From DATMER01 sp031390755 (GTDB lineage: Bacteria; Acidobacteriota; Thermoanaerobaculia; Multivoradales; UBA5704), in assembly GCA_031390755.1 (NCBI GenBank), contig JANMTS010000144.1, positions 1 to 64,000 of the forward strand: a stretch of DNA of 64,000 nucleotides. The letters are read 5' to 3'. Position numbers and translations under genes: made by a program. The notes below the pieces were generated by a model, which made no database searches, was not told the DNA's origin, and was given only the letters and a program-made list of their open reading frames with translations. The number at the start of each line of letters is the position of its first letter. The first letter of the stretch is position 1. Shown piece by piece: positions 8,070 to 15,198 of the stretch.

Positions 8070-9538
8070 GCCAGCTGATCCACGAGAGGTTCCTGCTGCA
8101 GAACGAGGAGGCCGTCCGCCTCTACTTCGACCATGCAGCCGGGCAGCCGATCATCGACTACCATACCCATCTGCCGCCGGCCGAGATCGCCGCCGACCGC
8201 CGCTGGGAGAACCTCAGCCAGGTCTGGCTCAACGGCGACCACTACAAGTGGCGCCAGATGCGCGCCAACGGCATCGCCGAGCGCTTCTGCACCGGAGACG
8301 CGACCGATCGGGAGAAGTTCGACGCCTTCGCGGGCATCTTGCCGTACCTCCTGCGCAACCCCCTCTACCACTGGTGCCATCTCGAGCTCGCCCGGTACTT
8401 CCAGATCGACGATCTCCTGCTCAGCGCCAAGACCGCCGACGAGGTGTGGCAGCGCAGCTCGGCGGTCTTTCGCAGCGGCCTCTCGGCCCGCTCCCTGATC
8501 GAGCAGAGCAACGTCGTCGCCGTCTGCACGTCCGACGATCCGGTCGACTCGCTGGAGCACCACCGTGCGGTCGCCGCCGACGAGACCTTCGCCGCGCGGA
8601 TGCTCCCCACCTGGCGCCCCGGCCGGCTCCTGGCGGTCGCCGATCCCGCCTCCTGGAACGCCTACGTGGACGAGCTGGCCGCCGTGGCCGACGTGGAGAT
8701 CACCCGCTTCGACGATCTCGTCGCGGCCCTCGCCGTGCGCCGCGACGCCTTCCACGAAGCGGGCTGCCGGCTCTCCGATCACGCCCTCGCCGCCGGTCTC
8801 TTCGCACCGGTTTCGGCGCACGGGCTCGGAGCCATCTTCGACCGGCTCCGGTCCGGAGCGGCCCTGCCGGAGGGGGAGCGCGATCAACTGATGACCGCGT
8901 TGCTCCTGGAGCTGGGCCGGCTGTACAGCGAAAAGGGATGGACCATGCAGCTGCGCTTCGGCGCCATGCGGGACAACAACAGCGCGATGTTCTCCGTCCT
9001 GGGTTCCGACACCGGGTACGACTCGATGGGGGACCGGCCGTACGCGGAGCCTCTGGCGAAGCTCCTGAACGCGCTGAGCTCCCGGGGAAACCTGCCGAGG
9101 ACCATCCTCTACAACGTCAATCCGCGGGACACCGAGATGCTGGCCTCCCTGCTCGCCTGCTTCGAGGACGGCTCGGTGCCGGGCAAGATGCAGCTCGGTG
9201 CGGCCTGGTGGTTCCTCGACCAGAAGGCCGGGATCGAGCGCCAGCTCGAAGCCGTCTCCCAGATCGGCTCGCTGCGCAGGTTCGTGGGCATGGTCGCCGA
9301 CAGCCGCTCGTTCCTGTCGTTCAGCCGTCACGAGTACTTCCGCCGCATCCTCTGCAACGTGCTCGGCGCCGACATGGCGGCAGGCCTCCTGCCGCGGGAC
9401 TTCGATCTGGTCGGAGCCCTGGTCGAGGACGTCTGTTTCCGCAACGCGGAGAGCTTCTTCGGTTTCGAGCTTCCGGGCCGCGGCCGAGAGGACACAAGCG
9501 CGTCAGCACCGGCTTTGCATGCGCCCGCGCTGGGCTGA
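8066..9538 (+). CDS. uxaC: Uronate isomerase
   Basis: UxaC isomerises D-galacturonate to D-tagaturonate (and glucuronate to fructuronate); it is an amidohydrolase-fold enzyme. The ATG at 8066 overlaps the aldolase stop as ATGA. The sequence carries the metal-site motif IIDYHTHLPPAEIA near the N-terminus. It also shows the family segments WRQMRANGI, TSDDPVDSLEHH, LRFGAMRDNNSAMF, DSMGDRPYAEPL and LGAAWWFLDQKAG. Length 490 aa is normal. It ends the receptor-regulator operon. The next enzymes of the galacturonate branch (UxaB reductase, UxaA altronate dehydratase) are not in the window. Confidence 0.95.
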   Translation: MSQLIHERFLLQNEEAVRLYFDHAAGQPIIDYHTHLPPAEIAADRRWENLSQVWLNGDHYKWRQMRANGIAERFCTGDATDREKFDAFAGILPYLLRNPLYHWCHLELARYFQIDDLLLSAKTADEVWQRSSAVFRSGLSARSLIEQSNVVAVCTSDDPVDSLEHHRAVAADETFAARMLPTWRPGRLLAVADPASWNAYVDELAAVADVEITRFDDLVAALAVRRDAFHEAGCRLSDHALAAGLFAPVSAHGLGAIFDRLRSGAALPEGERDQLMTALLLELGRLYSEKGWTMQLRFGAMRDNNSAMFSVLGSDTGYDSMGDRPYAEPLAKLLNALSSRGNLPRTILYNVNPRDTEMLASLLACFEDGSVPGKMQLGAAWWFLDQKAGIERQLEAVSQIGSLRRFVGMVADSRSFLSFSRHEYFRRILCNVLGADMAAGLLPRDFDLVGALVEDVCFRNAESFFGFELPGRGREDTSASAPALHAPALG

Positions 9539-9642
9539 GCCCCACTCGCGCAGCTCTGCGTGTGGGTGTGAGGGGGCATGGTATGCGCGGGGGCCTCGGT
9601 GAACACCGGGAACGCCCCGCTCATCAAGGAGGACGCCCGGTG

Positions 9643-9952
9643 ATGAGCTCGCGGCGGAGCGGAGCACTCGGTCGAACACTGCTCGTCGATACCAACCTCC
9701 TCGTCCTGTTCACGGTGGGTTCGTCTGATCCTGGGCTGATCAAGCGGCACAAAAGAACCCAGCAGTTCACGGCCGAGGATTACCAGCTCCTGGAAGACGT
9801 TCTCAGCCGTTTCCGGACTGTGGTCACAACGCCGAACGTCCGGTGACTTGATGATCCTGACCGATGACATTCACTTGTATCTGGCGCTCCAGAGCAGAGG
9901 GCTGAAAGCCATCAACTTCAATCATCTCCGGGAGCAGGCTTGGCAGTCATAG
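9643..9952 (+). pseudogene. Remnant of a PIN-domain (VapC-like) gene with internal deletion
   Basis: Two pieces of one PIN-like protein lie almost end to end. The first, 9643-9846 (67 aa, with AAGGAGGA upstream), carries the PIN start LLVDTNLLVLFTVG and ends prematurely after TTPNVR. The second, 9851-9952 in another frame, reads MILTDDIHLYLALQSRG and then LKAINFNHLR, the usual C-terminal part with its acidic TDD. The middle of a normal domain is missing, so the gene has suffered a deletion that also shifted the frame. PIN proteins cut RNA and are often toxins. No antitoxin gene is recognisable beside it. Confidence 0.7.
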
Positions 9953-10144
9953 CGCGGGACGAGTCGCCATGCCCCGCATCCCACCCCGCTCACCTGGAAG
10001 CGTCGCAACTTCGCCGTCTTCGAGAACCTGGGAGTACGGGTTCGTCCTCATTTGTCCGAACGCATGAGCCCGTTTGGCGCGCGATTTGCACTGGATCTAT
10101 CCAGCAAGTTCAAGTCCGATAATCTGATTGGAGGCTATTCGTGA
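9953..10144 (+). pseudogene. Headless 3' fragment of an unknown gene
   Basis: After the PIN remnant's stop the same frame stays open for 63 codons and looks like real protein (TWKRRNFAVFENLGVRVRPH, then MSPFGARFALDLSSKFKSDN). Its stop overlaps the GTG of the next gene as GTGA, as expected for an operon partner of that lipoprotein gene. The only in-frame ATG is at 10064, leaving 26 residues. The simplest reading is the tail of a gene whose 5' part was lost with the deletion that damaged the PIN gene. I do not recognise the family. Confidence 0.4.
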
Positions 10145-10659
10145 TTCAGAAGATCTGTGTTCGGCCGGCTGTTCTCGTTGTCTTGGTGTCGTTGCTCGCC
10201 TGGATGGCGGCGGGTTGCAGTTCGACACGAAGCTATGACAAGCCAGCCGCAACAACGACGTCGGCCAGTTCGCAGCTTGCCGAAACCGGCCCGCAGGGGC
10301 TCACCGTCGATGGCTTGGTGGAGTATGGACACTCATTTCCGCGCGGCCTTACTTCACAAGGACGAGGCCAACTGGCGATTGAGGATCGCAACTTTGTCTG
10401 GCGCAGCGACAAGAAGAAGCGCAGCTTCAGCATCCAGGTCGACGTGATCAAGAACGCGACTCTCCGGTGCGCCTCCCGCCCGGGAGGCAACATCTGTCTC
10501 GAGCTGCGGATCGAAACCGTCACGGGTCTCGACTACGCCTTCCGGGATGCCAACTGGGCTGCCGGGCACAATGAGCAGATCACCCAGGTCTACAACTATC
10601 TGAAGGTCAACTTCCCCCGGATCACCTTCGCCGAAAACTCGGTCAAGAAGATCGATTAA
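10141..10659 (+). CDS. Putative lipoprotein, unknown function
   Basis: A 172-aa protein with a type II-like signal: hydrophobic run VLVVLVSLLAWM followed by AAGC at Cys26, then a Ser/Thr/Ala-rich linker. The mature part has short strands (QLAIEDRNFVWRSDKKKRSF, then IQVDVIKNATLR) and could be a PH-like or small beta domain; that is only an impression. The start is GTG 10141, overlapping the stop of the fragment upstream. The pectin methylesterase gene begins nine bases after its stop, so the two may be cotranscribed. No enzyme motif is visible. Confidence 0.65.
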   Translation: MIQKICVRPAVLVVLVSLLAWMAAGCSSTRSYDKPAATTTSASSQLAETGPQGLTVDGLVEYGHSFPRGLTSQGRGQLAIEDRNFVWRSDKKKRSFSIQVDVIKNATLRCASRPGGNICLELRIETVTGLDYAFRDANWAAGHNEQITQVYNYLKVNFPRITFAENSVKKID

Positions 10660-10668
10660 GCCTCCGGC

Positions 10669-12048
10669 GTGAAGCTCGTCTCCATCGTCGCCAACATAGC
10701 CGGTCTTGTCTCCAGCCTGGGCCTCGCTGCCGCCGTCGCGGAGGCGCAGACGGACCCCAGGCTCCTGACCGCCGTCGTCGCCAAGGACGGCAGCGGGCAG
10801 TTCGCGACCATCCAGGAGGCCATGGCCAGGATCGGAGCAGGCTCTCCCGACCGGCCCGCGACGATCTACGTGCGGCGGGGCGTGTATCGGGAGCTCGTCT
10901 ACGCCCAGCGCGAGAAGCGCTACGTCCGGCTCGTCGGCGAGGATCCCGAGAGCACGGTCCTCGTCCAAGGGCTCCACGCCGGCATGAAAGGGCTCGACGG
11001 CGAAGCGATCGGAACCTTTCGGACGCCCACCCTGTACGTCGACGCCGACGACTTCACGGTCGAGGGCATGACGATCCGCAACGATGCCGGTCCGGTCGGT
11101 CAGGCCCTCGCGGTCGCGGTCCACGGCGACCGTGTGCTCTTTCGCAACTGCCGGTTCCAGGGCCACCAGGACACCGTGTTTCTCAACCGCGGGCGGCACT
11201 ATTTCGCCGGCTGCTCCATCGAGGGCACGACGGACTTCGTGTTCGGCGGAGCGACGGCCTGGTTCGAGGGCTGCGACCTCCACGCGCTCGCCTCCAGCTA
11301 CGTCACCGCGCCGGCCACTCCCCCCGAGGCCTCCTACGGATTCGTCTTCCACCGCTGCCGCGTCGACGTCGCGCAGGGCGAGCGGAGCTACCTCGGCCGG
11401 CCGTGGCGGGACCATGCCGCGGCGATCTTCCTGCGCAGCGAGCTGGGCGCGGGGGTCCGCCGCGAAGGCTGGCACAACTGGGACAGGCCCTGGAGCGAGA
11501 GCACCAGTCGTTTTGCCGAGCACCGGAACACCGGCCCCGGTGCCGACCGCTCCGGCCGCGTGCCGTGGTCGCGAGAGCTGCCGGCCGCGGAGGCCGACCG
11601 CATCACGCCGGTCATGGTCCTCGGCGGGTGGGATCCGACCCTTGCCGAGCCGGTGCGCTTCGACCCTCCGAAGGTCGAGGGGCCGGCACGCGGCCCGACG
11701 CTCTTCCTGGCGGGCGACTCGACGATGGCGGACAAGCCGAACCTCGCCCACCCCGAGCGCGGCTGGGGACAGCTTTTCCGCGAGCTGGTTCTCCCGCCGC
11801 TGCGGTTCGAGAACCGGGCCGTGAACGGCCGCAGCACGAAGTCCTTTCGCGACGAGGGCCGCTGGGACGCGATCGTGGAAGCGCTCCTGCCGGGCGACTG
11901 GGTGGTGATCCAGTTCGGCCACAACGACGAGAAGGCGGCCGACCCGGCACGATTCACCGAGCCCGAGGGCGAGTTTCGCGCCAACCTGGAGCGCTTCGTG
12001 CGCGAGACGCGCGCCCGAGCACCCGCAGCTGCCCGATGGACTCCATGA
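10669..12048 (+). CDS. Secreted pectin methylesterase (CE8) fused to a truncated rhamnogalacturonan acetylesterase (CE12/SGNH)
   Basis: The first domain (about residues 30-310) removes methyl esters from pectin. It has the CE8 motifs GQALAVAVHGDR, RFQGHQDTVFLN, TTDFVFGGATAWFEGC and SYLGRPWRDHAAA, so its catalytic Gln, two Asp and Arg appear intact. A signal peptide (LVSSLGLAAAVAEAQ) follows a GTG start. The second domain starts at about residue 345 with the SGNH blocks TLFLAGDSTMAD (nucleophile Ser), GRSTKSF and VIQFGHNDEK. It then breaks off: after RAPAAARWTP comes a TGA, while the missing catalytic Asp-His block is found in another frame just downstream (see 12014-12166). The esterase half is therefore probably dead, and the methylesterase half probably active. 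Confidence 0.88.
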   Translation: MKLVSIVANIAGLVSSLGLAAAVAEAQTDPRLLTAVVAKDGSGQFATIQEAMARIGAGSPDRPATIYVRRGVYRELVYAQREKRYVRLVGEDPESTVLVQGLHAGMKGLDGEAIGTFRTPTLYVDADDFTVEGMTIRNDAGPVGQALAVAVHGDRVLFRNCRFQGHQDTVFLNRGRHYFAGCSIEGTTDFVFGGATAWFEGCDLHALASSYVTAPATPPEASYGFVFHRCRVDVAQGERSYLGRPWRDHAAAIFLRSELGAGVRREGWHNWDRPWSESTSRFAEHRNTGPGADRSGRVPWSRELPAAEADRITPVMVLGGWDPTLAEPVRFDPPKVEGPARGPTLFLAGDSTMADKPNLAHPERGWGQLFRELVLPPLRFENRAVNGRSTKSFRDEGRWDAIVEALLPGDWVVIQFGHNDEKAADPARFTEPEGEFRANLERFVRETRARAPAAARWTP

Positions 12049-12166
12049 CGACACGCACCTCTCCGAGCTCGGCGCGCGCCTGGTCGCGAAGCTGGCCGCA
12101 CGCGAGATGGCGCGAGCCCACCTTCCCCTGGTGCGCTACCTGGAGGAGAACCGGTTCAGCTTGTAG
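12014..12166 (+). pseudogene. Out-of-frame C-terminus of the rhamnogalacturonan acetylesterase domain
   Basis: In a different frame from the preceding gene the DNA reads EHPQLPDGLHDDTHLSELGA and continues to NRFSL and a stop at 12166. DDTH with the following SELGARLVA is the C-terminal Asp/His block of CE12 acetylesterases. A normal enzyme has some 80-90 residues between the FGHND block and this one. Here they are about adjacent, so an internal deletion with frameshift joined the two near 12010-12020. Confidence 0.72.
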
Positions 12167-12238
12167 TGCTTGAGCTCCGAGGCTCGCGCGGCAGAACTGT
12201 TCGGCATTCCGCAGCCCCATGTCCAGCTCCACGCCGGA

Positions 12239-12515
12239 CGCAGGGAACGCGGCTTTCCCCGGAGTCGGCGTCTCGCCGGCTGGAGGGAAAGGGGCTTTCC
12301 CCGGAGTCGGCATCTTACCGGATGGAGGGAAAGGGGCTTTCCCCGGAGTCGGCATCTTACCGGATGGAGGGAAAGGGGCTTTCCCCGGAGTCGGCGTCTT
12401 GCCGGCTGGAGGGAAAGGAGCTTTCCCCGGAGTCGGCGTCTTGCCGGCTGGAGGGAAAGAGGCTTTCCCTGGAGTCGGCGTCTTGCCGGCTGGAGGGAAA
12501 GGAGCTTTCCCCGCT
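12239..12515. repeat. Tandem array of 42-bp units, each with two stem-loops
   Basis: Six 42-bp units start at 12281, 12323, 12365, 12407, 12449 and 12491 (the last partial), with a diverged unit before them from about 12239. Each unit has two 21-base halves, both beginning GGAG. The first half folds as GGGAAAG / CTTTCCC around a 3-base loop that varies (GGG, GAG, AGG) while the arms stay constant. The second half folds as AGTCGGC / GCCGGCT, with one G-T pair and a less perfect variant in units 2 and 3. Because 42 is a multiple of three, several frames stay open across the array, which lies directly before the DMT transporter gene. Role unknown. Confidence 0.85.
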
Positions 12516-12584
12516 ACAGGGGGGAACGGTGACCAGCCGGGTACGGACCCTTCCCCGGCCCGACCCCGCACTACACTAGACCGG

Positions 12585-13487
12585 ATGAGCAAGACGAAGC
12601 GCGCGCCTCTCCCGGCCATCCTGCCGATCCCGGCGATCCTCGGCTCCATCGTCAGCGTGCAGGGCGGCGCGGCGCTGGCGAAGGGCCTTTTTCCCGCGCT
12701 GGGAGCGACGGGAACGGTAGGACTCCGCGTCGGCATCTCGGCGGTGATCCTGCTGGCGGCGTTCCGGCCGCGGCTGCGCCGGGCCACGGCGGCGCAGTGG
12801 CGGGCGGTGATCCCGTTCGGCGTGGTGCTGGGGGTGATGAATGTGCTGTTCTACCTGTCGCTCTCGCGGATCCCTCTGGGCCTGGCGGTGACGGTGGAGT
12901 TCATCGGGCCGCTGGGGGTGGCGGTGTTCGGATCGCGGCGCGCGGTGGACGTGGCGTGGGTGGTGCTGGCCGCGGGGGGAATCGCGCTGATCGCGCCGTG
13001 GGGGGGCGGCGGAGCGGACGCGGTGGGCGTGCTGCTGGCGCTCGCCGCGGGCGCGTGCTGGGCCGCGTACATCCTGCTGGGCGGCCGGGTGTCCCGGATG
13101 ATCCCCGGCGGCGCCGCGGTGGCGACGGGGATGACGATCGCCGCGTTCGTGGCGGTCCCCGCCGCGGTGGCGACGGGCGGATTCGCGCGGCTGACGCCCG
13201 GGTTGTTCGCGGCGGGGATCGGCGTGGCGCTGCTGTCGAGCGCGATCCCCTACACGTTGGAGATGATCGCGCTGAAGGAGCTTCCCGCGCGCACCTTCGG
13301 CATCCTGATGAGCCTGGAGCCCGCCGTGGCCGCACTCGCCGGCCTGGTCTTCCTGCACGAAGTGCTGTCGCTGCGGCAGTGGCTGGCCGTTGCGCTGGTC
13401 ATCGCCGCGAGCGCGGGGTCGACGCTGACCTCGCGCCGCGCGGACCAGCTCGCCGAGGGCGAATCGAAGGCGGCGGGTATAATTTGA
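12585..13487 (+). CDS. EamA/DMT-family transporter, RhtA-like exporter
   Basis: A 300-aa inner-membrane protein with about ten hydrophobic segments in two EamA repeats. Clear segments are VILLAAF, FGVVLGVMNVLFYLSLSRIP, GLAVTVEFIGPLGVAVF, VGVLLALAAGACWAAYILLG and LLSSAIPYTLEMIALKELPA. The blocks FYLSLSRIPLGLAVTVEFIG and SLEPAVAALAGLVFLHE are typical of RhtA-like exporters of threonine, homoserine and similar small metabolites. The start is ATG 12585; the upstream frame is open through the 42-bp array, but that is a property of the repeat. A link to pectin metabolism is not evident. Confidence 0.85.
   Translation: MSKTKRAPLPAILPIPAILGSIVSVQGGAALAKGLFPALGATGTVGLRVGISAVILLAAFRPRLRRATAAQWRAVIPFGVVLGVMNVLFYLSLSRIPLGLAVTVEFIGPLGVAVFGSRRAVDVAWVVLAAGGIALIAPWGGGGADAVGVLLALAAGACWAAYILLGGRVSRMIPGGAAVATGMTIAAFVAVPAAVATGGFARLTPGLFAAGIGVALLSSAIPYTLEMIALKELPARTFGILMSLEPAVAALAGLVFLHEVLSLRQWLAVALVIAASAGSTLTSRRADQLAEGESKAAGII
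13478..13483 (+). promoter_or_regulatory. Possible -10 element for garD
   Basis: A perfect TATAAT stands out in otherwise very GC-rich sequence at the end of the DMT gene, 32 bases before the garD ATG. No convincing -35 is seen at the right distance. Confidence 0.3.
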
Positions 13488-13514
13488 GGTTCGAGCCGAA
13501 CGGGAGATGAGCCC

Positions 13515-15095
13515 ATGCCGCTGACCCAGTACACGGACAGCCCGCGCTACCTTCGCCTGCACGAGGCCGACAACGTGGCCGTCATCGTCAACGACGGAGG
13601 CGTTTCGGCCGGCACGGTGTTCGGCGACGGCCTGCGCACCCGGGACGCGATTCCGCAGAGCCACAAGGTGGCGCTGCGGCCGATCGCCGAAGGCGAAGCG
13701 GTGCGGCGTTACGGGCAGGTCATCGGCACGGCGCGGCGGGCCCTCGTCGAGGGGAGCTGGGTCAAGGAAGCCGACCTCGTCATGCCCGCGCCGCCGGCGC
13801 TCGACTCGCTGCCGCGATGCACCGACGTGCCGCCCGACGCTCCGCCACTCGAGGGGTACACCTTCGAGGGCTACAGGAACGCCGACGGGAGCGTCGGCAC
13901 CCGCAACCTCCTCGGCATCACGACGACCGTGCAGTGCGTTACGGGTGTGCTGAACCACGCCGTCAAGAGGATCCGCGACGAGATCCTGCCTCGGTATCCG
14001 AACGTCGACGACGTGGTCGCCCTGAGCCATGACTTCGGCTGTGGGGTCGCGTTCGACACGCCCGACGTCCAGATCCCGATCCGCACGGTGCGCAACCTCG
14101 CCCGCAATCCGAACCTGGGCGGCCAGGCTCTGGTCATCGGCCTGGGATGCGAGATGCTGCAGCCCGAGCAGATCATCGCCAATATCGCCAATATCGCCGA
14201 GCGAGATGCTGGAGGGAGCGGCCTCGATCTTCAAGAACCCTGGCTCTACCGGCTGCAGGATTCACGACACGGCTTCGCCGAGATGATCGAGCGGATCCTG
14301 GCGCTGGCCGAACGGCGCCTGCATAAGCTGAACCAGCGGCGCCGCGAGACCTGCCCGGCCTCCGCCCTGGTGCTCGGCATGCAGTGCGGTGGCAGCGACG
14401 CCTTCTCCGGCATCACGGCGAACCCGGCCCTCGGCTTCGCCTCCGACCTGCTCGTGCGCGCCGGTGCGACGGTGATGTTCTCCGAGGTCACCGAGGTCCG
14501 CGACGCCGTGCACCTGCTCAGCGCCCGCGCCAAGGACGAGGAGGTGGCGGAAGCGTTGATCCGCGAGATGGACTGGTACGACCGCTATCTGGAGCGGGGC
14601 CGCAGCGACCGCAGCGCGAACACGTCGCCGGGCAACAAGCTCGGCGGCCTGTCCAACATCGTGGAGAAGGCGCTCGGCGCCACCGCCAAGTCCGGCCGAT
14701 CGGCGATCAGCGGCGTGATCGGCCCGGGCGAGCGCGCACAGAGGAAAGGCCTGCTGTTCTGCGCCACCCCGGCCGGCGACTTCGTCTGCGGCACGCTGCA
14801 GCTGGCCGCCGGCATGAACCTCCATGTGTTCACCACCGGGCGTGGCACCCCCTACGGGCTGGCGATGGTGCCGGTGATCAAGGTAAGCACGCGCACCGAG
14901 CTCGCGCAGCGCTGGCCCGACCTGATCGACATCGATGCCGGACGGATCGCCAGCGGCCACAGCACCGTCGAGGAGATCGGCTGGGAGCTGTTTCACTACT
15001 ACCTCGACGTCGCCAGCGGGCGGAAGAAGACCTGGACCGAAGCCCACCGGATCCACAACGACCTGGCGCTCTTCAACCCCGCGCCGCTCACCTGA
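13515..15095 (+). CDS. garD: Galactarate dehydratase (L-threo-forming)
   Basis: GarD dehydrates galactarate to 5-keto-4-deoxyglucarate, in the UxaA/GarD hydrolyase family. The protein follows E. coli GarD almost block by block from memory: NVAVIVNDGGVSAGT, PQSHKVALRPI, PLEGYTFEGYRNADGSVGTR, LGMQCGGSDAFSGITANP, VMFSEVTEVRDAVHLL, DRSANTSPGNKLGGLSNIVE, FTTGRGTPYGLAMVP and a C-terminal LALFNPAP. Length 526 aa fits. Altronate dehydratase (UxaA), expected in a galacturonate locus, has a clearly different sequence in these blocks. Its presence suggests galacturonate may partly be oxidised to galactarate, or that free galactarate is used. Confidence 0.92.
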   Translation: MPLTQYTDSPRYLRLHEADNVAVIVNDGGVSAGTVFGDGLRTRDAIPQSHKVALRPIAEGEAVRRYGQVIGTARRALVEGSWVKEADLVMPAPPALDSLPRCTDVPPDAPPLEGYTFEGYRNADGSVGTRNLLGITTTVQCVTGVLNHAVKRIRDEILPRYPNVDDVVALSHDFGCGVAFDTPDVQIPIRTVRNLARNPNLGGQALVIGLGCEMLQPEQIIANIANIAERDAGGSGLDLQEPWLYRLQDSRHGFAEMIERILALAERRLHKLNQRRRETCPASALVLGMQCGGSDAFSGITANPALGFASDLLVRAGATVMFSEVTEVRDAVHLLSARAKDEEVAEALIREMDWYDRYLERGRSDRSANTSPGNKLGGLSNIVEKALGATAKSGRSAISGVIGPGERAQRKGLLFCATPAGDFVCGTLQLAAGMNLHVFTTGRGTPYGLAMVPVIKVSTRTELAQRWPDLIDIDAGRIASGHSTVEEIGWELFHYYLDVASGRKKTWTEAHRIHNDLALFNPAPLT

Positions 15096-15198
15096 GCCGC
15101 CCAGCCTCGACCGCGTCCTGGAATGGCTTCATCCCATCGGGAATGAGGGCCATACCTCTTGGGATCTGGGGAGATGGGCCCCGGATGGCCCGCCCCGC

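Noticed and set aside
9940..10122. A 60-codon + strand frame downstream of the PIN remnant
   Set aside because: It is out of frame with the more protein-like reading that ends in the GTGA overlap at 10141, and has no motif.
12219..12584. N-terminal extension of the DMT transporter through the 42-bp array
   Set aside because: The frame is open only because 42 is a multiple of three; the transporter family starts near ATG 12585, and a 120-residue repetitive cytosolic head has no precedent I know.
13515..15095. Altronate dehydratase (uxaA), expected from the pathway
   Set aside because: The conserved blocks (DRSANTSPGNK, LGMQCGGSDAFSG, PLEGYTFEGYRNADG) are those of GarD, not UxaA.
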